A DNA stretch of 64,000 nucleotides. Source: Saprolegnia diclina VS20 (Eukaryota > Oomycota > Saprolegniomycetes > Saprolegniales > Saprolegniaceae). Made by a program: the position numbers and the translations under genes. The notes beneath the pieces are model-generated. The model was not told the DNA's origin, ran no database searches, and saw only the letters and a program-made list of their open reading frames with translations. This document shows, piece by piece, positions 1 through 10,558 of this stretch. Location: NCBI RefSeq assembly GCF_000281045.1, contig NW_008246088.1, positions 283,691-347,690 of the forward strand. Direction: 5' to 3'. The number at the start of each line of letters is the position of its first letter. The first letter of the stretch is position 1.

Positions 1-3000
1 AGCTGGAGCATGTTGGGCACATGCGCGTTGAAGTAGTTGTACAGTGAGTAGAGCCCTTCGTTGGCAAGCGCCCCTCTACCAAGTCGATGAGCACCGTCCA
101 TAGGCAAAAGGAAAGACGTACTGGTCGGTCGCGGCTTGGAACATGGCTTCAAACGCAATGAGCACGCTAAACGCCGCCGTCGTGTGCGCGAGCGACATGA
201 CCAAGCTGATCGCAGCCTTCTTCGGGAACGACGGCGTGTCAGCGAAGAGCAAATGCACGATAAAGAGCACGAGGTACGACGCCAAACTCACATACGACGA
301 AGTAAAGACCTCGCCCTGCATCGCAACGAGCTCCCAGAAAAAGTTGGAAAACACGCCGCGCCACGTCGCACTCTACGCATATCTGCGATGAGCCGCAGGA
401 CGGGACCGAGTCGTCGTTACCTCGTAGATCTCGCCCACCGAGCAGCGGGGGAACATGGAGACTGCCAGCATGTAGTACTAGTCGATGTGCATAAGAGATC
501 GATAGGCAAGAGAATGTGCAGCGTACGCCGACACCGCCGACAAAGTCAAAGCGCCAGTTGCGGCGACGGAAGCCAAAGATGTTGAGAAGGGCATAGCGGC
601 TACGGCGGCGCTGTGAGATCCCTTGGTTATGGAATGACGTACCGGGAAACTTTCTCGGACGGGTAGCACGACGCGCGCTGGTAGTGCTTGTCGTTTGCAA
701 ACAGATTCTCGCCACTCGGGACGTGCGTCGGGTGCAAGAAGGCGCCGCCGCCGCCCGACACGATGAGGTGGACGGGGCCGCCCTCCGGGTGCCCCTGCGG
801 CGGATCAAGCATCGGCTCCATATCGAGCTGCATGTCGAGAAAACGCTTCTCTTCCATGTGCGGGAAATGCTTGTGGATGGGCGAGAAGGGCGCCATCGCC
901 GTCTATATGCGCCACGTAAATAGCATGCACCGTCTGTGATGAGACGTACAATGTCGTCGGGGGTCATGGACGTGTTGATCGAGAGCTTGCGCGGGCGCGG
1001 TGTCGTCGGCTTGGGCGCCGGAATCGTGGGCGCTTCGAAAAGCGAGTGGCGCGTGTAGTTGTGAATATCACCTGCCAACCTATAGCGGATCGTGAGCCGC
1101 GCGACGCGGGGACATGACGCACCGAAGCACGACGCGGCCGGCGAGGACCTTGGTCATGAGGTACTGCAGCTTCTCTTCCGTGCGCTGGTGCTCGTACTGA
1201 TCGAGGATCCAGTTGGGCTCGTGCGTCACGACAATGACGCGATCCGAGTCCTGCAGGTGGTTCTTCGCAATCGCTTCAAAGCAAGCAAACTGCTCATCGT
1301 TGATGTCGTTCTCGAGCGCAAGGTCGCACGCAAAGAGCCACCAGCCGTGCGGAAGCTTGAGGCAAAAGTAGCTCGTTTGCTGCGGCAGATGCCACCCCCC
1401 GAGCCAGTCGCGGTGGCACACGAACCGCTTGTACGTGTTGAGCCCATCGAACCAGTCGTGGTTGCCCGGAATCGCAAAGCACGTCGGACCTTTGTAATCT
1501 TTGAGCGTCTTGCAGCCCGGCGGCAGCACGGGCTTCTGCGTCGAGACGGCCGCGGGGTCGTAGCAAAGCGGTGGCTTCATCGCGTACTCAAAGGTGCGCC
1601 AGAAGCGCGACTAAGAACCCTTAGAACACAAAGCCGTAGAAAGAATGGACGCAGTACCTCGTACGTCTCGGCACAAGGGTGCGGGTACGCAAGGTCCCCG
1701 CCAATGACGAGGCAGTCGCCGCGCGGCAGTGTCAGCATCTTGGCCTGGTCCGCCAGGGGCGAATTGGGCGGCACCTCGACGTCGAGCTGGGGCTGCGCCA
1801 GCGAGCGCGCGACTTGGTAGCTGCTGTTGAAGCCGTCGCCGCAGTCGCCCATGAAATCGAGCCACAAGTCGTCCTTCTCGGCCAAGTGGTCAAACATGTA
1901 GTCCTACGCATTGAGTCCAGCGATTGTCGCCGAGGAGTATATCGTGTACCTCGTAGTTGGGGTGGATGGCAGCTTGCATGGCGCGCATGTCAAAGCGCCC
2001 GAGGAAGATCTTGAGCGAGATGAGAAGCTAGGCAGAAGAGATGTGAACATCACATGAGCGAGATGGAGTGAGGGAGCGTACCTCGAACGCCGTGTCAAAG
2101 ACAAACATCGAGTACCACGGCACCATGGGCAGCGCGTGCTCGGCCGGGAGCTTGGAGTGCTCCACATCGTGCTCATCCTCCTCCTCGTCCGCCTCGGAGT
2201 TGTTCCAGTTGAGCTCGAGCATGCGGAAGCCCACGAGACGCTCCATGACCAAGTTGACCATGGCCAAGCTGAGACCTGTGATCCAAATGAAGAGACCGCC
2301 TTGGTAGCTACGCATTATGATGCATGAGATGAGGTTCATTTGGCAGTAGTAAAGGAACACCTTTGGGGCACGGGGATCTTGGTGCCCGAGACGCCGAAGA
2401 ACTGCTCGCACACGTGTCGGTTGTATGTCTTGGGGATGGCCGAGTCGTCATCGGCGGCGTCGCAATGCACGAGCAAGGCGCAGCACATGACACTGACGGC
2501 AGCACTGTTGCGCAGGATGTTGGAGAGAACGCGGTTGAACCTACAAGCCAAGGCGTGACGCACTGCAACATGGACGTGGTGACCGTACGAGAGGCTTGAG
2601 AAGTGCTTGACCCAGCCATAGCGCATGAGCAAGTACAGAATCGACTGGAACCCGCCGAGGATGACAATGGAGCTGAAGAAGATGGGCAAGAAGAGCGAAA
2701 TCTAGGAAACAATATCATGATGATGGACATGGTCGACGAGGTCGACGCACCGGCTGCTTGACGTCATACTCGAGCATGCCCAGCTGCGTGAGGGGCACGT
2801 GCACGACAGCGGCCAAGAGGAGCCACGTGTAGAGGCCCATCGAGACGTACACGTATGGCGTCCATCGGTTGAGGAGCTCGCGGTTCTCGACGAATGGGCT
2901 CGTGAAAATGTAGAAGGACACGAAGACCAGCACGAAGATGAGGAACCACGCCTACACATACAGACCGTCAACCTCCGTCCTTCGCTCCATGCGGTCGCTC

Positions 3001-3078
3001 GTCGCCGAGGAAGCGCGTCGGTCGTCCTACGATTTGGTCGGGGGTCGCTACCATGGCGGAAATTCCCAAATGAGCCAT
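1..3078 (-). CDS. multi-pass membrane calcineurin-like metallophosphoesterase (3' part outside window)
   Basis: At least ten exons separated by ~30-80 nt introns. The start codon at 3078 (MAHLGISAMV) is followed by a hydrophobic exon (about 2750-2951), then more membrane segments (2220-2700). The catalytic domain follows: an FMGDCGDG stretch and GGDLAYP at about 1690-1890, GNHDWFDG at about 1440-1475, VTHEPNW at about 1210-1235, and the C-terminal GDIHNYTRH at about 1045-1075. These are the metal-binding blocks of the calcineurin-like family. A second conserved block, SGGGGAFLHPTH, lies near 725-765. More transmembrane helices follow from about 570 to position 1, where the gene leaves the window. 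The substrate cannot be read from sequence; hydrolysis of a phosphoester at a membrane is the family expectation. The splice solution near 2355-2395 is ambiguous (see findings). Family call firm, exact exon ends approximate. Confidence 0.85.
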
Positions 3079-4509
3079 GCGTCGATCTATTGAGCGCCGC
3101 GTGTGATTGGCCAAAATACAAGTGCATTGCTATTGGTCCAAAATGGAGGTGGACATTGGGTACTTTTCCGGTTGATGCAGGCGCTCATGGTGGCGTAATG
3201 GATAACCGGCTTGACTAGCGAAGAGGATTTCCCGCCGGTAGAGCAATCGTGGGGCAGAAGTAGTCACTCGACGCTGCTTGGCTTTGGCTCTTGATCGGAC
3301 GACCCGTCACATGGCTGTCTTTGTGTGGTTAGCATGACCTGCTGAAGAGAAGGCCTCGAATGAGTGGGAGCGGCATGGGTTGAAGCGCATGGCGTAGGGA
3401 CGAGCATTGAAGCGCACATGACAAATCGCCTGGGAGAGCTGCCCGTGAGTTATTGCTAACGTTGACGCTGAAATCCAGCTTTGGTCAAAGGCTGATGCAA
3501 ACCACGAGGACGACCTCTGCGGCTTGTGGTCCATGGGGGCGTGGCATTCTTGTGCCTTCATGCAGCTGCCACGGTGCAGCGACAAAGACCAGCACACCAA
3601 TCCCACCCTTGCAACCAAAGCATGCACCCGGAACGTTCTCCGCGCCGACTGCTTTCAACACAGCTTGTGATTTTGCCCTTCACCTCAAGAGGAACGAGTA
3701 GGTCGTCGATCAGCACGTGCATCAAGCTCACCTCAGTGTACTTGTTGCTGGAGCTTGCCACGGAAGCTTGACTACGTCATCGCCTTCGCCTCAGCGCAAC
3801 ACGGTGCCACGTCGCACGGAGACTTGATGCCCAGCTGGGCACAAGGAGTAGGGGTGGGGCCTGGGGGTGTCGATTTGATCTGTGGGGGGACCCAAATATC
3901 TGTGGTCGGCCCAACGTTCGTGGGCCACCCTGGCTGGCGGCGTGCAACGAAGTCCGCGTCCTCTTGATCGCGCAGGTGAGACCGTGGGTGTTTCAAGACC
4001 TTGGACTCAGTCATGGACTGCGACTTGGTAGTTCTGAAGCGCGAGGTTTTATGCAGCATGGGCAGCGTGGACGCGCGTTATGGCTGGGATCTCTTTGCCG
4101 CGTAGCTTCACCACTCGTTCAAATGTGGCATGCGTCTCGTCGACGTCGAGGTACCTCGGACCAAGCATCTTCAGTTTCAGACTTGGCGGCGGCCCGTCGT
4201 TTAGCGCGCCGTCGAGCGCTTTTACCGCGCAATAGACACGCTGGTCAAAAGTGGCGCGCCGACACAGAAAAACGTTGCGGCGGCGTCGATTCCGGATACG
4301 AACGGCGTAAAATAATAAAAAACGCGTCGAAGTCCGCGGAATTCACAATACAAACAGCAAGTCGAAACCGAGGGCGGTCACGACCCCATACAAAATGCAA
4401 GTACAAGAAAGGCCACCACGACTGCAGTTTTCGCGTGACAGATCCGGATACGGCATGGATTGCTGTTGCAGCGCTGGCGGCCATTCTTGCAAAGCTGAGC
4501 TAGCCGACC
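3079..4509. other. intergenic, no gene supported
   Basis: About 1.4 kb between the divergent metallophosphoesterase and COX15 genes, so it must hold both promoters. Short open frames here have no recognisable domain and skewed composition. I see no repeat or RNA gene. Confidence 0.5.
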
Positions 4510-5992
4510 ATGTTCGCCCGATCCCGCGCTGTCTTGCGCTCGTCGCGCATTGTGCACTCTTCGGTGCGACGACGCATGTAGCCGCTACAGCAATAGCTCA
4601 TGCAATGGAATGCTGTAGGTGCACCAAACCATCGCTTGCCGCGCGCCCGCGGCGCGCCTCCTCGCGCCGGCGCTCAACAAGCCCAAGTTCATGGTGCGAT
4701 CTTGCCCCATCTTGCAATCAGATCTTATGCAATGTTAGAGCTCGGTGGCGGCAACACTCGAGAACGTGGCGGCGAACCGTCCGATCGCCTTTTGGCTCTT
4801 TGGCTGCGCTGGCATGGTGGGCACGATGGTCGCGGTGGGCGGTGCGACGCGCTTGACGCGCTCGGGCCTCTCGATGGTCACATGGAAGCCGCACGGCGGT
4901 CTCCCGCCCATGAGTGCGGAAGAGTGGAACCAAGAGTTTGAGCTCTACAAGACGTTTCCCGAGTGGCAGACGCGCAAGAACATGACCGTCGACGAGTTCA
5001 AGGGCATTTACTTTTGGGAGTACAGCCACCGCATGCTCGGCCGTGTCATCGGCCTTACCTTTGCGGGGCCGCTCGCGTACTTTTTGCTGCGGAAGCGCAT
5101 GCCCAAGGAGATGTACGGCCGCATGGCGTTCCTCTTTGGCCTCGGTGGCTTCCAGGTACCCATCAACTTCAACGTAGCATGGCAGAAACCACACCACAAC
5201 ATAGGGTCTTGTCGGCTGGTGGATGGTCCGCAGTGGCCTCGAAGACGTCGACGCGGCCAACCGCAAGGAGATTCGCGTAAGCCCGTACCGCCTTGCGACG
5301 CACGTACGTCTCTATCTTGGTGCATCCCACACGTATGCTACATAATTGCGTAGCTTGCACTCGCCTTTACGACGTGCGGTCTCTTGACGTGGACAGGTCT
5401 CTCGATCCTCAAGCCGGCACTCCCCGAGCGCCTCAACCTCGAGCGCGACACGATCACGCCGGACGCGCTCAAGCGTATGCTCAAGGTCCGGTCTGCACTC
5501 AAGCACACGACGAGTGTCCTCGCCTTTACGATCCTCTCGGGCGCGTTCGTCGCGGGCATTGACGCCGGCATGGCCTTCAACACGTTCCCCAAGATGGACG
5601 GGCAGTGGATCCCGGACGACCTCTTGGCCATCGAGCCCAAGTGGCGCAACTTTTTCGAGAACACGCCGCTCGTGCAGTTTGACCACCGCGTGCTGGCGAT
5701 GACGACGCTCGCGGGCTTTTGCACCGCGTACGGCCTCGCGCGGCACCCGAACGTGTGGTGGCAGCTGCCCGCGCCGGCCAAGACCGCGCTCAACCTCAAC
5801 TTGGCGGCGGTGGGTGGCCAGGTCGCGCTCGGTATTACGACGCTCCTCAACTGCGTGCCCGTGCCGCTCGCGGTCGCGCACCAAACCGGCGCGCTCGTGC
5901 TTTTGACGTCGAGCATCTACACGCTCCACACACTGCGCTTTGCGCGCCCCCTCAACTCGGTCTTCCACCGCATCAAGCCCAAGAAGCCGTAA
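4510..5992 (+). CDS. COX15: COX15, mitochondrial heme A synthase
   Basis: Five exons by my reading: 4510-4563, 4619-4693, 4739-5155, 5205-5303 and 5354-5992; all joins are in phase. The N-terminus (MFARSRAVLRSSRIVHSS) is an arginine/serine-rich mitochondrial presequence. Family blocks seen: GGATRLTRSGLSM, WEYSHRMLGR (heme-ligand histidine), GLVGWWMVRSGL, GAFVAGIDAGMAFNTFPKMDG, FDHRVLA (second histidine-bearing helix), GGQVALGITTLL and VAHQTGAL. Eight hydrophobic helices are expected and visible. COX15 oxidises heme O to heme A in the inner mitochondrial membrane for cytochrome c oxidase. Length (about 420 residues) is normal for the family. The start is chosen because it gives the presequence and an in-phase chain of introns. 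Confidence 0.95.
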
Positions 5993-6355
5993 ACGATATT
6001 AGCCTAGAACACACTACTACAACTCGATCCATGTGATTGAAAGAGGATGTACCAACGCCGCTTTGGTATCAGCGGAGCGAACGCTTGGGTTCAACACATC
6101 GAAGGAGCGACAGCACTCTGGAGGCCGTCGTGGAGAGAGCGAAGCGACGGAGGGAACAATAGCTCATACCAACTGAGTGTGGGTCGCGCGGGACGACGCG
6201 GGCGGCAAATCATTCAAGTGCGCGGTTTCGCTTGCCGGCAATACGTGGCAGCACCAGATGGCCGCTGCGGCACGTTCGAATATCGTTCGAGGATCAACAT
6301 TCCTTTCGTTCGATATTTTCGGCCTTGGTTCGGCTGCCCCACACTGCAACTTGCC
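5993..6355. other. intergenic, promoter of the downstream RBR-like gene
   Basis: About 360 bases. The reading frame of the next gene stays open upstream of its likely start (to about 6047), but that extension has no domain or conserved-looking sequence, so I treat it as promoter/5' leader. Confidence 0.4.
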
Positions 6356-7588
6356 ATGACCACCGACCATCCCATGGACACATCCGCCCGTTGCTGCGAC
6401 GTGTGCTTGGAGCCCGTCCCGCTCTGGGAGAGCGTCATTAAGCTCTGCGGTGACACGTGCGCCGCCCACCTCTGCGTCGAGTGCACGGAGGCTTACTTTG
6501 ACCACCACCTCTCCGCCTTCCTTCCCGGGCTCCTCACCAAAGCGCACTGCCCCATTTGCCTCGTGCCGATGCCAAAGCACAAGTACATGCCCTACGTGCA
6601 GCCGGATCTCCTCGAGTACGCGGCCAAGTGCGTCTTTGCCGCGTCCGAGCTCCGCTGCCCCCACTGCGACGAATCGACGCCGTTCGTTGATGCGTGGTCG
6701 TCGCGACCAATGTCGCCATTGCGCTTGCCCAAGACGCTGCGGCAAAAGCTGCCGTGGCTCCGTCGCCTTGGCACCAAGTTCGTGCGCTACAAGCTTGCCG
6801 CGTCGACGCTCTTCGACTACATTCGGTCGACCTTTTCCGACTACGCCGACGTCGTCTACATGCACACGCTGCAGCTCATCCACGACCCGGAACGTCGCGC
6901 CACGTTTGCCATGTATGAGCTGCACAAGACGCGGCTCGTATTCACGCCCTGCTGCGGTAAGGCTGTCTGCTTTGGCTGCAAGACGGCCGGTCATCACGAG
7001 ATCTGCGACGCTGGCGAAGCGTCGGAGCGCAACACCGTCGTGCTCTGTCCCGAGTGCAACATCCCGATCGTACGCGGCGACGGCTGCGACTCGATCAAGT
7101 GCGTCTGTGACACGTACTTTTCTTGGCAGGAGCAAGTCTTCGTCGCCGAGGAGCGCAGTCGCAACGCTCGCTTCCAGGCCGTGCTGCGCCTACCCCACGG
7201 TGCGCGCTCTCTGAAGCGAGTCCTCGAGTACTGCCGGCACCTTGTGTGGCGCAGCCGGTTCCTCGATGTCGTTTGGCACCTCAAGGTCCATCGCTTTCGC
7301 TGCGTGGCGTGGCCGGTGCTCGCGCCTCGGCTCCGCGCCTGTGTCCAACACCGCCGGTTCAATGCCGTGCTGGGCCAGCTCCGCTCGACGATGCGCCACC
7401 GTTCTCTCTGCCGCGAAATCCACGCGCGTGTCTGCCGCATCGAAGCGGTCAAGACGACCATGGCTCTCGTCTTGCACGAGATGCGCATCGCCACAGCACG
7501 ACCCAGCGTCCAACCTGCGGCCAAGCTCGAGGTCGTCGACGACACGGCAAAGGCGCCCGTCGACTATGTCATGGCGGCCATGGCGTAG
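6356..7588 (+). CDS. RING-between-RING-like zinc-finger protein (possible E3 ubiquitin ligase)
   Basis: Single exon, 410 residues from the ATG at 6356. Residues about 13-70 form a RING-like domain (CCDVC, then C/C/H/C/C ligands, ending AHCPICLVPM). About 130 residues follow without zinc ligands, then a cysteine/histidine block (TPCCGKAVCFGCK, GHHEIC) and a second RING-like half, LCPECNIPIVRGDGCDSIKC. In RBR ligases the cysteine in the G-C of this last motif is the thioester acceptor, so catalysis is plausible. The distal canonical F-C-W is F-S-W here, so a zinc ligand seems missing. The C-terminus is basic and helical. The order RING, long spacer, IBR/Rcat is unusual; a non-catalytic zinc protein is the alternative. 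Confidence 0.75.
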   Translation: MTTDHPMDTSARCCDVCLEPVPLWESVIKLCGDTCAAHLCVECTEAYFDHHLSAFLPGLLTKAHCPICLVPMPKHKYMPYVQPDLLEYAAKCVFAASELRCPHCDESTPFVDAWSSRPMSPLRLPKTLRQKLPWLRRLGTKFVRYKLAASTLFDYIRSTFSDYADVVYMHTLQLIHDPERRATFAMYELHKTRLVFTPCCGKAVCFGCKTAGHHEICDAGEASERNTVVLCPECNIPIVRGDGCDSIKCVCDTYFSWQEQVFVAEERSRNARFQAVLRLPHGARSLKRVLEYCRHLVWRSRFLDVVWHLKVHRFRCVAWPVLAPRLRACVQHRRFNAVLGQLRSTMRHRSLCREIHARVCRIEAVKTTMALVLHEMRIATARPSVQPAAKLEVVDDTAKAPVDYVMAAMA

Positions 7589-7842
7589 CTTCTGTCTGCA
7601 TCCTACGTACACTAATATATATCAAGAAGATGATGAATATGGTACACATTCTCTGCCTCTCCTCGCTGTGACGTACCTCCGATGTCTAGTCGAGCAACCT
7701 ACTAGACATTCTTGAACTCTACATGTTGATGCCGTACACTGCCTCTCCAAAAAAATATAGTTAGTTAGTCGTCAGTTTATCATCATGTCGTAGTACATCG
7801 TTTCTTTGACGGGGACGATTTGGCTGGTTGTCGGCATGGTTT

Positions 7843-8199
7843 CTAGCTCGCAGCGCGACCACGGAGGTCGGTGGTGTGGATGCGGCGGCGGATCGTGCTC
7901 GCGGACAACGTCACACCGGTCATTTCTTTGAGCTGACGAAGCAACTCGGGAACGCTTGGCTGGTGGTTGCCAAGGCCATCGCGCTTCAGCATGCGGTCGG
8001 TGCGAAGGTTGGTTTTGCGAGGCCGCCCCGAGCGTGGCGCGGGTGCCAGTGTACGGCAGGCCTTGAAATGGCGTATGATGTTGCCCACTGACGAGGCCGG
8101 GATCTCGAGCTCCTTGGAGATTGCACCTTGGGTCTTGCCAGCGGCGGCCTTGGAAATAACTGCGCGGCGCATTTGCTCCGAGTACTCCGGACCACGCAT
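7843..8199 (-). mobile_element. Tc1/mariner transposase N-terminal fragment
   Basis: Encodes 118 residues starting MRGPEYSEQMRRAVISKA. It carries two helix-turn-helix modules: GKTQGAISKELEIPASSVGNI (first) and a second ending VTLSASTIRRRIH, with the linker motif SGRPRK (GRPR type) between. That is the paired-like DNA-binding half of a Tc1 transposase. The frame stops right after LRGRAAS; the next codons (KPCRQPAKSS) still resemble the Tc1 linker, but no DDE catalytic domain follows, so this is a truncated, decayed copy. The left flank has a sequence beginning TACACTGCCTCTCC near 7735 that resembles a Tc1 end, but I found no convincing matching inverted repeat on the right. A domesticated DNA-binding protein is a weaker alternative. 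Confidence 0.7.
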
Positions 8200-8628
8200 G
8201 ACGCTGCTGAATCAAGAATAACGACAGGCGCTTCGGACGAGCAACGGGCCGAGCGACAATGCAACGACACATCTATGTCGCTTCAACTTGAACAATACGT
8301 TTGGATACTGGCGCCAAAGACGTTTCTCGGCAACTGCAGCTTTTACGTATCGAGAAGTCCTAAATTGTACAAGTTGTGTCAAGCTGAAAGGCTTAGAAAC
8401 GATTTATATAACTTTCAAAACGCTGTCGGACTGCACGCAACCAGGCTCGTACGCACCAGTCGCCTGCAAAGTCCACACGGTGGAGCTGAGCTGCGGCGTG
8501 GATGTTTCGATGAGTCCTTCAAAGTATCAAGTCGATATTCGATCTGGACCACATTCGAATTTCGAAGTTCGGCACCAACGATATCCGGATCATCCGGTTA
8601 AATGGCACGGAGATCTTGAACTCGAAAA
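8200..8628. other. intergenic, upstream of ankyrin gene
   Basis: About 430 bases, AT-richer than the coding neighbours. It probably holds the 5' remains of the Tc1 copy and the ankyrin-gene promoter. No gene seen. Confidence 0.35.
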
Positions 8629-10498
8629 ATGGCCGAGCCCGTTGCCAAGCACGCCAAGCCGACGCTCGGGCCGGTCACCGCGCAAGTCCTCTTGAGCCCG
8701 GCGCTCCTTGGTGAAGTCCTGCGCTATGAACCAGGTCTGCGCCTCGCCGACTGGGAAGACGGCGACCGCGCAGTCCAGCGAGGGTACCTTCTCGTCGTCC
8801 AGTATGCGCCTCGCCTCGCGTTCCGCGATACGAATGCGCTGGACGTCGCCGCTGCAAATGGCCACCTCGCGCTCGTCCAGTGGCTCCATGCAAGTCCACT
8901 GCACACGCTCACGGGGTCGCCGGCCGCGATCGACGGCGCTGCCCTCGGTGGGCACATGGACGTCATCGAGTGGCTGCATGCGCACCGCGTCGACGGCTGC
9001 AGCGCCGACGCCTTCTCGAACGCTGCTGCGAGTGGCAGCCTCGACATCTTAGACTTTCTGCGCGCGCAGTACCCCGACATGCTGCTTCCCGCCGTGACAT
9101 ACCACGAAGCCGCCGAGCATGGCCACGTGTCGATTCTGGAGCGCCTTCCGACGACGTTCGCTGCCGACGCCGACGTGCCGCTCTGCCTCATGGACGCGGC
9201 AGCAAAAGGTGGCCACTTGAGCGTGGCGCAATGGCTGCATGCACACAAGCTTGGTGAGTGCAGCCATGCGATGGACTATGCGGCCGAAGGTGGGCACCTC
9301 GAGCTGCTCCAGTGGCTGCATGCCCACGGGTACGAAAGCTGCTCGACGGACGCCATGAACTGGGCCGCCAACTGCGGACATTTGCACGTTATACAGTGGC
9401 TCCAGGCGAATCGGACCGAAGGCTGCACGGAGGACGCGGTCGATTTTGCGGCTGAGAATGGGTTTTTGCACATTGTGCAGTGGCTGCTGCGGCACCGCGA
9501 CGAAGGCGAGACGACTGCGGCCATGGACCTCGCCGCCAAGAATGGACATTTCGACGTGGTCGAGTGGCTGCACACGCACCGCGACGTGGGCGCGACGACC
9601 GCAGCTATGGACGGCGCGGCCAAGCGCGGCAACCTTGGAATGCTCGAGTGGCTGCACACCCATCGCACAGAAGGCGTATCGACCAACGCGATCGAGTTTG
9701 CGGCTGAGAAGGGCCATGTGCACGTGTTGCACTGGCTGCAGACGCACACGACTGCCGCGTGCACGCCAGACGCCATGGACACAGCGGCGACCAACGACCA
9801 GCTCGAGGCGCTGGTGTGGCTGCACACCCACCGCACCGAAGGTACCTCCTCGTCCAAGCGATAGCCGGGCACCCAAGAAAATTATCTTAGGGTGTACGGT
9901 CGACGCGATGGCGTATGCGGCCGAACAAGGTCATTTGCGCATTGTGCAATGGCTCCATGAACACCGAAGCGAGGGTTGCACGACGGATGCAATGGACTGG
10001 GCCGCGCGCCACAACCACCTCGACGTCGTACACTGGCTCCACACGCACCGGTCCGAAGGCTGCTCGTCGGACGTTGTCGATGTGATCGTTCGCGCTGGCC
10101 ATCTTCGCCTCCTGCAGTGGTGGCACGCTCATCGGCCCGAGCGATGCACGACGAATGCCCTCGCGCTCGCGTGCGAGTACGGCCATGTGCCCATCATCGC
10201 CTGGCTCACGGCCCAAGGCGAGCGCACCAACAAGAAGGCCATGAACCGTGCGGCCGAGGCCGGCAATCTTCACGTGCTTCGGTGGCTCCACGCGCACCGC
10301 AGCGAGGGCTGCAGCATCGAGGCGGTCGAGGCCGCGCTCCTTGAAGAGCACCCGCACGTCTTCAAATGGCTCTGCGAGCACCGGCGCGAGCTGCCCTTGC
10401 GCAAGTGTGTACGCCTCGCCAAGCAACACGGTCCGTCGAACCTCGTGCGCTGGGTACAGAACCTCGTGGAACAGCGAGCGACCAACGAGAAACCCTAG
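8629..10498 (+). CDS. ankyrin-repeat protein of the WLHxHRxEGC family
   Basis: Two exons, 8629-9841 and 9891-10498, joined in phase across a 49-nt GTAC...TAG intron that falls inside a repeat, giving 606 residues. After a ~60-residue non-repeat N-terminus the protein is built of roughly 16 ankyrin-like units of about 28 residues. The core reads AMDxAAxxGHLxVVxWLHxHRxEGC, for example AAEGGHLELLQWLHAHG. No other domain, signal peptide or membrane helix is seen. Such proteins are highly multiplied in oomycetes and presumably bind partner proteins; no specific role can be assigned. Without the intron the frame would end at a TAG at about 9862, so an unspliced model would split the gene wrongly. 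Confidence 0.9.
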
Positions 10499-10558
10499 CC
10501 CTTGGGCAACCAGTAATGTGATACGCGTTGTACTAGTAGTTGATAGTCCTAATACTGT

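Noticed and set aside
1092-1820. 242-codon plus-strand open frame
   Set aside because: Antisense to the metallophosphoesterase catalytic exons; a codon-bias shadow.
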